A stretch of DNA of 58,746 nucleotides, from contig JAUNGJ010000011.1 of assembly GCA_030524585.1 (NCBI GenBank), forward strand, positions 1-58,746, written 5' to 3'. Within the stretch, counting starts at the first letter, position 1; the number at the start of each line of letters is the position of its first letter. The stretch comes from Eubacteriales bacterium. GTDB taxonomy: Bacteria > Bacillota > Clostridia > Lachnospirales > Lachnospiraceae. A program made the translations under genes and the position numbers. Shown here in pieces: positions 37,459 to 45,985 of this stretch. The notes beneath the pieces were generated by a model. The model did not search any database. It was not told the origin of the DNA and saw nothing but the letters and a program-made list of their open reading frames with translations.

Positions 37459-38361
37459 TTATTCTACATCTGTATCAAAATAATATTTCTGATATACTTC
37501 CTTTGCCGTATCTGATGTCAAAAAACGGATAAAATCAAGGGCCGCCTCACTCTGAAGCTCGTCCGCCTCATCATTTACAATCTGTGCAATCGGGTAGATT
37601 ACATTACCGGTCAGGTCATAGCTTACGATTTCCAGAATCTCAAGATCATCCTCGAATCCATATGTGTCAGATTTGTATACGGTACCGACCTCGTTGGAGC
37701 CTTCTGCAACTGCTGCTGCAACTGCGCCAACATTTGCGCACTCATTAATCTCGATTCCGCCCAGCGCATCAGATACCTGCTGGGTTGTGATGGCAGATAC
37801 GTCTTCTGCTTCATCCAGCATTCCTGCATTCACCAGCGCCTGACGGGTATACTTTCCAACCGGAACACTTCCGTCAGCCAGTGCAAAGCTCTTTGCATCC
37901 GCGATGTTCTCCAGGCCTGTCACACTGGTTCCGCTGTCCTTATAAGTAACCACACAGACTTGATTGTTTACAACATTTGCTCTGGTTCCCTCAACTACGA
38001 GATCGTTTTCCTCAAGTTCATCCATCTGCTTCTGTGCCGCAGAAAAGAACACATCACATGCCGCTCCTTCCTCAATCTGAGCCATCAGTGTTCCGGAGCT
38101 GTCATAGCTTGTGACAATCTCTACATTCGGCTGCGACTCATTGTAAATGCCAATCAGCTCATCAACTACGCTATTCAGGCTCTTCGCCGCAAAAATCGTA
38201 ACGGTTGTCTCATCAAACTGATCCGGTGCTTCTGTCTCTTCCTCTGTACCGCTCTCTGTGGCCGCCTCTGTGCTGTCCCTGCCGTCAGTGCTGTTTCCGC
38301 ATCCGGCCATTCCAAGAACCATACATCCTGTCAATAACGCTGCTAAAATTCTCTTTTTCAT
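37459..38361 (-). CDS. modA: Molybdate-binding lipoprotein
   Basis: Extracellular substrate-binding protein of the Mod transporter, 300 residues. Signal peptide with lipobox LGMAGC and lipid-modified C21, then an acidic Ser/Thr/Glu linker to about residue 50. Binding-domain features: TIFAAKSLNSVVDEL and SYDSSGTLMAQIEEGAACDVFFSAA, where the serines normally hold the oxyanion. AAAAGGAG before the ATG. A 92-base gap upstream may carry a weak promoter (TTGCGT and TATATA with a long 19-base spacer). Confidence 0.94.
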   Translation of the reverse strand: MKKRILAALLTGCMVLGMAGCGNSTDGRDSTEAATESGTEEETEAPDQFDETTVTIFAAKSLNSVVDELIGIYNESQPNVEIVTSYDSSGTLMAQIEEGAACDVFFSAAQKQMDELEENDLVVEGTRANVVNNQVCVVTYKDSGTSVTGLENIADAKSFALADGSVPVGKYTRQALVNAGMLDEAEDVSAITTQQVSDALGGIEINECANVGAVAAAVAEGSNEVGTVYKSDTYGFEDDLEILEIVSYDLTGNVIYPIAQIVNDEADELQSEAALDFIRFLTSDTAKEVYQKYYFDTDVE

Positions 38362-38453
38362 AATTTGTCTCCTTTTCCTGTGAATTTTTGTTAGCCTACG
38401 CTTTATATAAACCGTTCTGTTTTAAAAAACGCAACGATTTCTCACCAGACCGA

Positions 38454-39428
38454 TCATAGCCTGGCGCAGTCTCCCTCGCTTCCCCGCAGAATCCCAAGAC
38501 CGTGTCCCAGGTGGGGAAGCAGAAATTCCAGTGCCTCCTGTACTGCCTTCGGGCTGCCCGGCAGATTAACGATCAGTGTCCTGCCGCGGATTCCCGATAC
38601 CGCCCGGCTAAACATTGCCCGCGGTGTGATGGTCATCGAATAATTTCGAATTGCATCTGCAATCCCATTTGCCATGCGGTCACATACTTCCATTGTCGCC
38701 TCCGGCGTCATATCCCGCTCTGAAAATCCGGTTCCTCCCGTCGTAAATATCACATTGATCTGGCGCTGGTCCGAAAGACGGATCAGCTGTCTTTTCAGGG
38801 GACCTTTCCCGTCGGGAAGCAGCAGTACTTCTTTCACATCATAGCCTGCCTGCACTGCCATCTCTCTAATCTTTGGTCCGCTCCTGTCCTCCCTCAATCC
38901 GGCGGCTCCTTTATCGCTTAAAGTAATAACTGCCGCCGTAAATGGTCTGTCCTTCTCCGGCTCTGTCACCTCAACTGCATCTCCAACCCAAATGTGCCCT
39001 CCGGTGATCACCTCTGTAAACACACCTTCTCTTGGCATGATACAATCGCCCATTTTCTTATATATCTCACAATGGCTGTGACATTCTTTCCCAATCTGAG
39101 TCAGCTCCAGCACAGCTTCGCCGATCCTAAACCGGGTTCCAACCGGAAACTTTCGCAGATCAAATCCTTCGATAATCAGATTCTCTCCGAATGCTCCCGG
39201 CACTATCTCTGCTCCCTGTTCCCGGAAAGCCTCTATTTTCTCATAGGACAGCAGACTCACCTGACGGTGCCAGTTACCGCCATGGGCATCATTCTCAATC
39301 CCCCACCCCTTCACAATATCCGCCACATCTACCGGGTGCTTCTGGGTTCCCCGTTTTTCACTGATACAGATTCCCACAAGTTTTCCATTCATATTTTTGC
39401 CCGCGTCCATCAGCCTGACATCGTCCAT
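38454..39428 (-). CDS. MOSC domain fused to MogA/MoaB molybdopterin adenylyltransferase domain
   Basis: 324 residues in two parts. Residues 1-155 are a MOSC domain (VADIVKGWGIENDAHGGNWHRQVSLLS; GAFGENLIIEGFDL; IGKECHSHCEIYK with its conserved cysteine). Residues 160-324 are a MoCF domain (AAVITLSDKGAAGLREDRSGP; TTGGTGFSERDMTPEA; NLPGSPKAVQEAL), which adenylates molybdopterin before Mo insertion. The ATG at 39428 uses GGAGG lying in the last codons of moaA. A MOSC-MogA fusion in a Mo-hydroxylase setting suggests that cofactor maturation steps are tethered (inference). Confidence 0.9.
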   Translation of the reverse strand: MDDVRLMDAGKNMNGKLVGICISEKRGTQKHPVDVADIVKGWGIENDAHGGNWHRQVSLLSYEKIEAFREQGAEIVPGAFGENLIIEGFDLRKFPVGTRFRIGEAVLELTQIGKECHSHCEIYKKMGDCIMPREGVFTEVITGGHIWVGDAVEVTEPEKDRPFTAAVITLSDKGAAGLREDRSGPKIREMAVQAGYDVKEVLLLPDGKGPLKRQLIRLSDQRQINVIFTTGGTGFSERDMTPEATMEVCDRMANGIADAIRNYSMTITPRAMFSRAVSGIRGRTLIVNLPGSPKAVQEALEFLLPHLGHGLGILRGSEGDCARL

Positions 39429-39432
39429 ATGC

Positions 39433-40398
39433 TTATCCTCCAATCTGAACCATCTTCTTATGCTCGGTAACATTCTGCATCTGTTCAAAACAATGCATCT
39501 TCGGCTTCATAAGAATTGCTCTTTTTATTACATCCCGCACCTCATCGCCGCTTCCCTCCCGCAGCGCACTGCGAACCGATATGGCATCCTGATAGCAGAG
39601 ACAGGGTTTCAGGTCTCCGGTTGCCGTCATACGGATTCGATTGCAGGAATCGCAGAATCTTCCATGAATTGCGCTAATAAATCCAACACTGCCCCGGAAT
39701 CCGGGAATCCGGTAGTACGCCGCCGGACCGTTTCCATGCACCCGCTCATCCTTCTCCACACCGGCATATACTTCTTTTACTTTTCCCAAAAGCTCTTCTC
39801 CCGATACCATCCCACATTCTTTTCCATATCCGATAGGCATCATTTCAATAAACCGCACATCCAGCGCCCTGTCCCGGGCAAGCTCCAGCAGATTGTTCCA
39901 TTCTCCGTCGTTAACCCCAGGCTGAAGCACTGTATTAATCTTTACCCGGATTCCACTGTCCATCGCCCGGTCTATAGCTGACAGAACAGCATCCATCCTG
40001 TCGAAGCCGGTAATTGCTTCATATTTCTTCCGATCCAGTGTATCCAGGCTGATATTTAGGCCATCCAGACCGGCTTCCAGCAATGCTTTCAGATTCTCTT
40101 CCAGAAGAACTCCATTGGTCGTCATAGTCACCTGTTCGATACCGGACAGCCTCTTCATATTCCGCACAAGATTCGCGCATCCTTTCCGCACCAACGGTTC
40201 CCCTCCGGTAATCTTAAACTTCCGGATTCCCAGTGCCGCTGCCTGTAAGCAGACTTCCAGAATCTCTTCATAGGTCAGAAGCTCCTCCATCGGTATCAGC
40301 CGAATCCCTTCCGGCATACAGTATTTGCAGCGCAGATTGCAGCGGTCGGTAATGGATATTCTCATATAATCAATCGTTCTTCCCTGCAAATCCTTCAT
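39433..40398 (-). CDS. moaA: GTP 3',8-cyclase MoaA
   Basis: Radical SAM enzyme for the first step of molybdopterin synthesis, 321 residues. N-terminal cluster motif CNLRCKYC and the second C-terminal cluster (FCDSCNRIRMTATGDLKPCL) are both intact; KITGGEPLVRKG is the SAM region. It ends in ...VQIGG, not the usual double-glycine-containing longer tail, but GG is present at the C-terminus as expected. GGAGG lies seven bases before ATG 40396-40398; the upstream extension is not supported. Confidence 0.95.
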   Translation of the reverse strand: MKDLQGRTIDYMRISITDRCNLRCKYCMPEGIRLIPMEELLTYEEILEVCLQAAALGIRKFKITGGEPLVRKGCANLVRNMKRLSGIEQVTMTTNGVLLEENLKALLEAGLDGLNISLDTLDRKKYEAITGFDRMDAVLSAIDRAMDSGIRVKINTVLQPGVNDGEWNNLLELARDRALDVRFIEMMPIGYGKECGMVSGEELLGKVKEVYAGVEKDERVHGNGPAAYYRIPGFRGSVGFISAIHGRFCDSCNRIRMTATGDLKPCLCYQDAISVRSALREGSGDEVRDVIKRAILMKPKMHCFEQMQNVTEHKKMVQIGG

Positions 40399-40415
40399 AT
40401 CGTAACCTCCGCTTC

Positions 40416-41444
40416 TCAAACCGTCTCCAGCAATACGTCCACGATGCCGCCGCACACCATACCTTCATCCTCTGCTTCTTCTCCTGTCAGATCTATATGG
40501 CATACTTTCGCCTCCCTGGTCTCTGCTCTCATCATAAGGAGCGCCTTCTGAAAGACTCCTGCTTCCATACAGCCGCCTCCAATGGTTCCAATGCATTTTC
40601 CATCAGGAAGCACCAGCATCTTGACACCAATCCCCTGGGGCGCCGATCCTTTTCTGGCAACAATCGTTGCCAGTACCTTTCTTCCCGGATACGTTTCCGT
40701 ATCCAGAATTGCCCGGACAATTTCTCTGGAATAACCATAAGTACGCCTTTTCTTATTCTTCACCTCTATGATCTCTGCCATGATCGCCACGCCGATTTCC
40801 GCCGGTGTCTCTGCGCCAATGTCCAGACCAATCGGAGTATATACCGCATCTAACACCTGCTTATCGCTCCCGCTCTCAATTAAGAGCCGCTTCACCATCG
40901 CTACCCGCCGTCTGCTGCCAATCATTCCGATATATGCATGTTCTTTTTTTGCGATTTTTTCCAGACATACCTGATCATATCTATGTCCTCGGGTAACAAT
41001 AACAAAATACGTGTCCGGTCCCCCTTCCACCTTATCCAGGCCCTGTTCGAAGGGTTCACAGATCACATGGGAAGCCCCTGCTCTTCTGGCATGATCGGCA
41101 AACTTGGGGCGATCCTCCAGCACCGTCACTTCACATCCCATCATGACGCCGATCTGAATCACCGGTATCGACACATGTCCGCCGCCGCAGACAACAATCT
41201 GCTTCTCCCGCCCGAGAGTGTCACAAAATACCCTGCAGCCATCAATCTCTGCAATCCCGCTTTCGCAGAATGCCGCCGCTTCTTTTCTGTGATTAAAGAA
41301 AAATCCATTCTCTTTACTCTCCCAAACGAGCTGTCCATCTGAAATCAATGCTTTCTCCCCAAGATCGTTTTCATCCAGAACGGTGAGCACCATATTGACA
41401 GCGCCTGCCTCACAGGTATCGATCCTCTTCAATAATTCCCGCAT
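40416..41444 (-). CDS. XdhC/CoxI-family maturation factor with permuted domain order
   Basis: XdhC proteins bind molybdopterin, protect it, and insert it with its sulfido ligand into xanthine-dehydrogenase-family enzymes. 342 residues. The Rossmann part is here in front: VVCGGGHVS at 84-92, IVTRGHRYD and YIGMIGSRRR up to about 180. The CoxI part is behind: LATIVARKGSAPQGIGVKML and GTIGGGCMEAGV from about 257. The usual order is CoxI first. AGGGG precedes ATG 41442-41444. In the cofactor operon between the MoeA-like gene and moaA. Confidence 0.88.
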   Translation of the reverse strand: MRELLKRIDTCEAGAVNMVLTVLDENDLGEKALISDGQLVWESKENGFFFNHRKEAAAFCESGIAEIDGCRVFCDTLGREKQIVVCGGGHVSIPVIQIGVMMGCEVTVLEDRPKFADHARRAGASHVICEPFEQGLDKVEGGPDTYFVIVTRGHRYDQVCLEKIAKKEHAYIGMIGSRRRVAMVKRLLIESGSDKQVLDAVYTPIGLDIGAETPAEIGVAIMAEIIEVKNKKRRTYGYSREIVRAILDTETYPGRKVLATIVARKGSAPQGIGVKMLVLPDGKCIGTIGGGCMEAGVFQKALLMMRAETREAKVCHIDLTGEEAEDEGMVCGGIVDVLLETV

Positions 41445-41480
41445 TTTGTTCCCCTCCATACCGTTTTTATTTACAATTCT

Positions 41481-42512
41481 CTATCTGCTGCCACATTTGC
41501 CGAATCCGCAGTTCGGGAAGGTACAGACCGAACAGTTCAGACATAAGCCGCCTTCACCTAAGCTGTTCAGGTCTTCTGCCGTCAGCACCTCTCCTGCCAT
41601 CACCCTTGGCAATACCAGGTCGAAGATGGTCCTCTTCGCATACATAACACATCCCGGAAGTCCCATGATTGGCAGATCGCCGCCATAATACGCCAGCAGG
41701 AACATCGCTCCCGGAAGCACCGGCGCCCCGTAGCTCACCACCTTCGTGCCCACGTTTCGGATTGCTAACGGCGTCCTGTCGTCAGGATCTACGCTCATCC
41801 CTCCCGTACAGATGATCATACTGCAGCCTTTCTTTAGCAGATCATGAATTGCTTCCGTGATCATCTCATGGTCATCGTTACAGATTATATGTCCGCAAAC
41901 TTCTGCATCAAATTCTGACAGCTTCTGCTCGATGACAGGGGTAAATGTATCCTCAATCCGATGATGATATACCTCACTTCCGGTGGTGACAATTCCAACT
42001 TTTTTGTGCCGGTATGGCATCACGGAAAAGATGGGTTCTTTTCCGGCTGCCGCCTTAGCCTCCTCCATCCTGTCCTTCTGTATGACCAGCGGGATCACCC
42101 TGGTTCCCACAACCTTGTCTCCCTTTTTCACCGGAAAATTTCCATGGCGGCTGGCAATCATCATCTCACCCAGAGCATTGATTTTTCGAAGCTTCTCTCC
42201 ATTCACCTTCAGCACGCCGTCACAGTCTGCAATCAGCTCAATCTTCCCTTCCTTTACCTCCGACGGATGAAGATTCTTGCCCTGACAGATTTCTCTCAGA
42301 ATCTCAGCCGCCTCATTCTCATGGAGCATCCCTTCTTCTTTCTCCCACACGTAGAGATTTTCTTTGCCCACAGACAGAAGAACCGGAATATCTTCTTCTG
42401 TCACTACATGCCCTTTGCGGAATACCGCATCCTTAGTTACCCCTTTGATAATCTGAGTAATATCATGGCACAGCACATGTCCCACCGCTTCTTCTGTTTT
42501 GATCAATTTCAT
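41481..42512 (-). CDS. MoeA-like molybdopterin-binding protein with C-terminal Cys cluster
   Basis: 343 residues from ATG 42510-42512 (AAGGAGG upstream). The MoCF fold is at about 170-310: KKVGIVTTGSEVYHHRIED, IICTGGMSVDPDDRTPLAIR, and PVLPGAMFLLAYYGGDLPIMGLPGC. The N-terminal half is only loosely like MoeA and includes LCHDITQIIKGVTKDAVFRKGHVVTEEDI. The last 20 residues contain five cysteines (CLNCSVC...NC...KC), enough for an Fe-S or zinc site. Likely acts in Mo insertion or in cofactor handover to the hydroxylase (inference). Neighbours support this. Confidence 0.83.
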   Translation of the reverse strand: MKLIKTEEAVGHVLCHDITQIIKGVTKDAVFRKGHVVTEEDIPVLLSVGKENLYVWEKEEGMLHENEAAEILREICQGKNLHPSEVKEGKIELIADCDGVLKVNGEKLRKINALGEMMIASRHGNFPVKKGDKVVGTRVIPLVIQKDRMEEAKAAAGKEPIFSVMPYRHKKVGIVTTGSEVYHHRIEDTFTPVIEQKLSEFDAEVCGHIICNDDHEMITEAIHDLLKKGCSMIICTGGMSVDPDDRTPLAIRNVGTKVVSYGAPVLPGAMFLLAYYGGDLPIMGLPGCVMYAKRTIFDLVLPRVMAGEVLTAEDLNSLGEGGLCLNCSVCTFPNCGFGKCGSR

Positions 42513-42538
42513 GTCGTTTCCTCCTTGCACTGCTTATC

Positions 42539-43621
42539 TCATTTTGATGTGTGTCTGCGCTCTATATAATTAAGAATTTTACGTTCGACTTTTTTCGCTT
42601 CCCTGTAACGTCTCTCATGAGCCGCCAGCGCTTCTTCCGAAGCCTCCTTACGAATACACTTCCTTCTGCTGTCTGCAAACCGCTTTTCCAGAGTCACTGC
42701 CTTATCCTCGGCGGTCAGTTTATCCGCCAGATAGACCACCTCCGCCTCATTGGGGATTTCCCCCACTATCGTTAGATCATGATGGCTTTTTACAATCTCT
42801 GCCACCATAAGATATCCCTCCCGCACAAGAATGGAATATCCTTCCATGGCGTGATTCTTTTTCTCCCGGGCCACGTCATGCAGAAGCGCCGCACTCCGGA
42901 TCAGTTCCATATCCAGCCTGCATCCGGCAAGTCTCAGTTTTTCTCCAAGACTAACCGCCTGTTTACATACTGCCTTACAGTGATTCCTGACACGCTCCGG
43001 CGTGTGGTAATGATCCCAGATTTCCTGACACTCCCTCTCATCCGGCGCGCATTTCGGCATAATTCCCAGATCAGCCACCTGCATCTTTCCGGAATCCATA
43101 ACCAGAATCCGGCTAAATCCTCCATAGGGCTGCGGCAATGACCGGCAATCCTTAAGCGGCGTATCAAGAAGACTTGACAGATAGCAGCAGCTGACTCCCG
43201 CATGGGCCACACATACAATATCTCCTGTAGTTTCCTCCAGAAGCCTGTCCATCGTTTTTTGAAAACGTCTGAGACCAGCAGCTTTGCCCTCTCCACGCTC
43301 CGGTTCTGACCCAAGTTCTCTATGAAGCTGTTTGATAGGTACATTCTCCCATTCACCCATATCCAGCTCCTGAAGTCCCGGTATGATCTGCACCGGATAA
43401 CGTCCGTCAGCTAAAAGCTCCGCCGTTTCCCGGCTTCGTATCAGCGGGCTGGTAAAAATATGCTCCACCGGATGCCGTGCAAAATAAGCTGCAAGCTCCC
43501 GGGCCTGCTGTCTTCCCGTTTCGCTTAACGGCAGTTCCGTCCGCCCGATGCATCTGCGAATCCCTCCCGGGAAATCCGGCTTCCCATGCCGGACAAGGTA
43601 TATGCTCCTTACCTGCTTCAT
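42539..43621 (-). CDS. Histidine phosphatase-HD hydrolase fusion
   Basis: 360 residues with two enzymatic halves. Residues 1-185 are a phosphoglycerate-mutase-type histidine phosphatase: VRHGKP (R11, H12), RSRET, LDMGEWE and CVAHAG with the second histidine H140. Residues 205-345 are an HD domain: H214, LLHDVAR (H248, D249), SHHDL (280-281) and YLADKL (D300). The substrate is unknown; the tight packing with the NTP transferase upstream (stop and start adjacent) and the MoeA-like gene suggests a nucleotide-linked cofactor intermediate or a signalling nucleotide (inference). Confidence 0.85.
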   Translation of the reverse strand: MKQVRSIYLVRHGKPDFPGGIRRCIGRTELPLSETGRQQARELAAYFARHPVEHIFTSPLIRSRETAELLADGRYPVQIIPGLQELDMGEWENVPIKQLHRELGSEPERGEGKAAGLRRFQKTMDRLLEETTGDIVCVAHAGVSCCYLSSLLDTPLKDCRSLPQPYGGFSRILVMDSGKMQVADLGIMPKCAPDERECQEIWDHYHTPERVRNHCKAVCKQAVSLGEKLRLAGCRLDMELIRSAALLHDVAREKKNHAMEGYSILVREGYLMVAEIVKSHHDLTIVGEIPNEAEVVYLADKLTAEDKAVTLEKRFADSRRKCIRKEASEEALAAHERRYREAKKVERKILNYIERRHTSK

Positions 43622-44566
43622 CTATCCACAAATTCCCCTTCCAAAATACTTCTGGTAAATCTTATCCGTGCTCTCCTGTATCTCCGCTACCATCTTCTGA
43701 TAATTGTTCACAAGATTTCTTCCTTCCTCCGTCAATACCGAACCTCCGCCGCCGGTTCCTCCCGCCCATCTTCGAACCGCCGGAAATCCAAGCTGCCTGT
43801 CAATTGCCTTGATCATTCGGCTCCCTTTGCTGTAAGATAAATCCATCCTTGCACAGGCTTCCTGTATGGAGCCGGTCTGGTCAATCAGTTCCAGCAGTTC
43901 ACAGACACCCGGTCCAAAGAACTGTTCGCCAGCCATCAGCTTCACCTGAACCAGCGGCTGCATCGGACAGCATTCTCCCCGGTTATAATTCCACCGGATC
44001 AATTCCCTGTATTCCTCCGGCGTATCCACATCCATATAGATTGCCTCATCTTCTACTTCCAGATCTGTAATGGGAACACCGGACTCCTCCATCGCCCCGC
44101 GAAGTCCCCGGCGTCCGTCATCTGCACAGATAAGAGGAATCATCTCTGTCCGAATAAGGATTGGATGCCCCGGCTCTCCCTTGCAGACAGTACGCACCAG
44201 ATCCGCATTGATCATCAGCGTCTGCCGGATAGTCTCCGGTCGGATTGCCGGCGTGTCTATCGGCATCAGCATTACCCGCTCACAATCTTTTTCAATCGCC
44301 TGCAAACCAATTTTTATGGAGTCAAACATTTCTGTTTCTCTATAACGTTCGTTTCTCACAAACCGAACGCCCGCATAAGCAAGATGTGCCTCCAGGCGCT
44401 CGGCACGATATCCTGTTACTACTATAATCGGATCAAGCCCCATATCTTTAAGCACGGTCACGATATGATTTGCTATGGTAGAATTTCCAAAAGGAAGCAT
44501 CGGCTTAAAATCCTGCATTCTGGAGGACATCCCTGCCGCCACCAGCACCGCTCCTGTTTTTTTCAC
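43622..44566 (-). CDS. MobA/MocA-like NTP transferase fused to ModE-type helix-turn-helix
   Basis: 314 residues. Residues 1-195 are a cofactor nucleotidyltransferase: VLVAAGMSSRMQDFKPMLPFG, VRNERYRETEMFDSIK and MLMPIDTPAIRP, like MocA, which makes molybdopterin cytosine dinucleotide, the form used by many bacterial Mo hydroxylases. Residues 210-300 are a LysR/ModE-like winged helix: GPGVCELLELIDQTGSIQEACARMDLSYSKGSRMIKAIDRQLG and GGGGSVLTEEG. So one polypeptide may both build the cofactor and regulate the operon. First gene of the cofactor operon, with a 23-bp palindrome just upstream. Confidence 0.88.
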   Translation of the reverse strand: MKKTGAVLVAAGMSSRMQDFKPMLPFGNSTIANHIVTVLKDMGLDPIIVVTGYRAERLEAHLAYAGVRFVRNERYRETEMFDSIKIGLQAIEKDCERVMLMPIDTPAIRPETIRQTLMINADLVRTVCKGEPGHPILIRTEMIPLICADDGRRGLRGAMEESGVPITDLEVEDEAIYMDVDTPEEYRELIRWNYNRGECCPMQPLVQVKLMAGEQFFGPGVCELLELIDQTGSIQEACARMDLSYSKGSRMIKAIDRQLGFPAVRRWAGGTGGGGSVLTEEGRNLVNNYQKMVAEIQESTDKIYQKYFGRGICG

Positions 44567-44594
44567 ACCCTCTCCTCCTGTCAGGTTCTTTATG

Positions 44595-44617
44595 ATTTGA
44601 CTAAACTATAGCCAAAT
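44595..44617. promoter_or_regulatory. Operator-like palindrome before the NTP transferase-ModE gene
   Basis: ATTTGACTA (44595-44603), five bases, TAGCCAAAT (44609-44617): eight of nine positions are symmetric. On the minus strand it contains TATAGT, a possible -10, 29 bases before the start codon. Placement on the promoter of a gene with its own DNA-binding domain suggests autoregulation. Confidence 0.55.
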
Positions 44618-44667
44618 CCAATGTTAAAAAGAAGTAGTCCATGTTACAGTTTCCCGGCTTTCTTCTC

Positions 44668-44698
44668 CATCCGCCCGCACCTAAGGCACGGGCAGATG
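44668..44698 (-). other. Long hairpin after the saccharopine-dehydrogenase-like gene, without a U-run
   Basis: CATCCGCCCGCACC (44668-44681) pairs with GGCACGGGCAGATG (44685-44698), 14 pairs including G-U, loop of three. On the minus strand it is followed by GAGAAGAAAG, not by T's. It may mark an RNA 3' end or slow read-through into the cofactor operon, but is not a classic terminator. Confidence 0.55.
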
Positions 44699-44706
44699 CT
44701 GCCTAA

Positions 44707-45951
44707 TTAAAATAACTGTGTACCTTTCTCAATCTTCTCCATCAAAATAATTCCTCTGGCTCCGATCTTTTCATCCCACATCTCTTTTTCCGGCCAGAGC
44801 TCTGCCACATTGATTACACCCCGCTTTGTATACTCACCTCGGCACAGCATCAATATCATCTCAATGACAATACTTCCAATCGTACCGTATACATTATGTC
44901 CTGCCCACGGAAGGTGTTTCATTGCTTCGCTCATGGTTGCCGCATGAAATGCAGTGTGACGCACAGTGACTCCCTTTTGCTTTCCGGTAACTTCCACAGA
45001 GATTGCCAGCATACCGTCCTTTAATACACCCTGATCTATAAACTCCCGAAAATTCGTATTATATGCCAGAGACTGCCCGAAGGTGTCAAACATATCTTCG
45101 GTTTTTGCACATTTGGCGGTCTGCTCGCTGATTGCCTTCAGCCACATATCCTTCATTTCCATACCGCCCATACAGATTCCCATCTTGCCTTCAATATAAG
45201 GCAGCGGTTTTTTGGAAAACTTGCTTACCAGAACAATATCCGGATCATTTGTAAATGTGTATATCTTCTGTTTACCTGCAGGATATGGAAATTCATACTC
45301 TTCTTCACTTTCCAGCAGATCAATCTTCTCCGGTTTGCCATTGATAATTCGTGTAGGATGCGGAGGTCCCAGCCACAGCGCAAAAATATTTCTCGGAGCA
45401 ATCGGCGCCAGCAGTATTTTGCTGTCAATCCAATCAATATTGCGGAATATTACACGGTCTACGGAATCCATTTCTTCAATCATATAGTTTGCGACCATGT
45501 TTGCCCATCCGGGGCTTACTCCCATACAGGGGCAGGCTGTAATTCCTGCCTGTCTAAATTCCTCGTCCATATCAAACTGCGCGTCAATGGTCTCACGGTA
45601 CGGAATCCCCGGTCCTTCCATAACATTAGAACGAAGATCCATATAATGAGCCCCCACCTTCAGGCAGGCTCTCATCAGCGGATAATTGAACGCAGCATAG
45701 ATTCCATTAAAAATCAGGTCCACACCTTCCGCAATTTCCGCAATCTGCTCTATGTTCGAAGCATCTCCCTGCACTGCAAGAATTTCTTCCACAGAACACC
45801 GGTCGCCAAGGCTCTCCACCAAGGTCTTGGCCTTAACTGCTTTGGCCTCTTCAATATCAACCAGAATCAGCTTCTCCACATCCTTTTCCTGGGCCAGCAG
45901 ACCTGCTACTCCAGTACCCTGGTTTCCCGTTCCCACGATACATATTTTCAT
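44707..45951 (-). CDS. Saccharopine-dehydrogenase-like oxidoreductase
   Basis: 414 residues from ATG 45949-45951, AAGGAGG upstream. Rossmann motif VGTGNQGTGVAGLL (6-19), then DIEEAKAV and the saccharopine-reductase-type MRACLKVGAHYMDLRS. Family members oxidise or form secondary amines with NAD(P). The central region ACPCMGVSPGWANMVANYMIEEMDSV and the C-terminal HLPWAGHNVYGTIGSIVIEMI match the overall fold. It is not lysine-pathway saccharopine dehydrogenase by context. The second gene after the sigma-54 promoter at 47464-47480, downstream of nhaC, so it belongs to the Mo-hydroxylase regulon. Substrate unknown. Confidence 0.85.
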   Translation of the reverse strand: MKICIVGTGNQGTGVAGLLAQEKDVEKLILVDIEEAKAVKAKTLVESLGDRCSVEEILAVQGDASNIEQIAEIAEGVDLIFNGIYAAFNYPLMRACLKVGAHYMDLRSNVMEGPGIPYRETIDAQFDMDEEFRQAGITACPCMGVSPGWANMVANYMIEEMDSVDRVIFRNIDWIDSKILLAPIAPRNIFALWLGPPHPTRIINGKPEKIDLLESEEEYEFPYPAGKQKIYTFTNDPDIVLVSKFSKKPLPYIEGKMGICMGGMEMKDMWLKAISEQTAKCAKTEDMFDTFGQSLAYNTNFREFIDQGVLKDGMLAISVEVTGKQKGVTVRHTAFHAATMSEAMKHLPWAGHNVYGTIGSIVIEMILMLCRGEYTKRGVINVAELWPEKEMWDEKIGARGIILMEKIEKGTQLF

Positions 45952-45985
45952 AATTGCCTTCCTCCTTATCTTTTTATTCTCCGCA

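Noticed and set aside
44567-44706. Possible Moco riboswitch before the cofactor operon
   Set aside because: The gap holds one long hairpin and a palindrome, but I could not find the conserved Moco-motif elements and the space after the likely promoter is too short.
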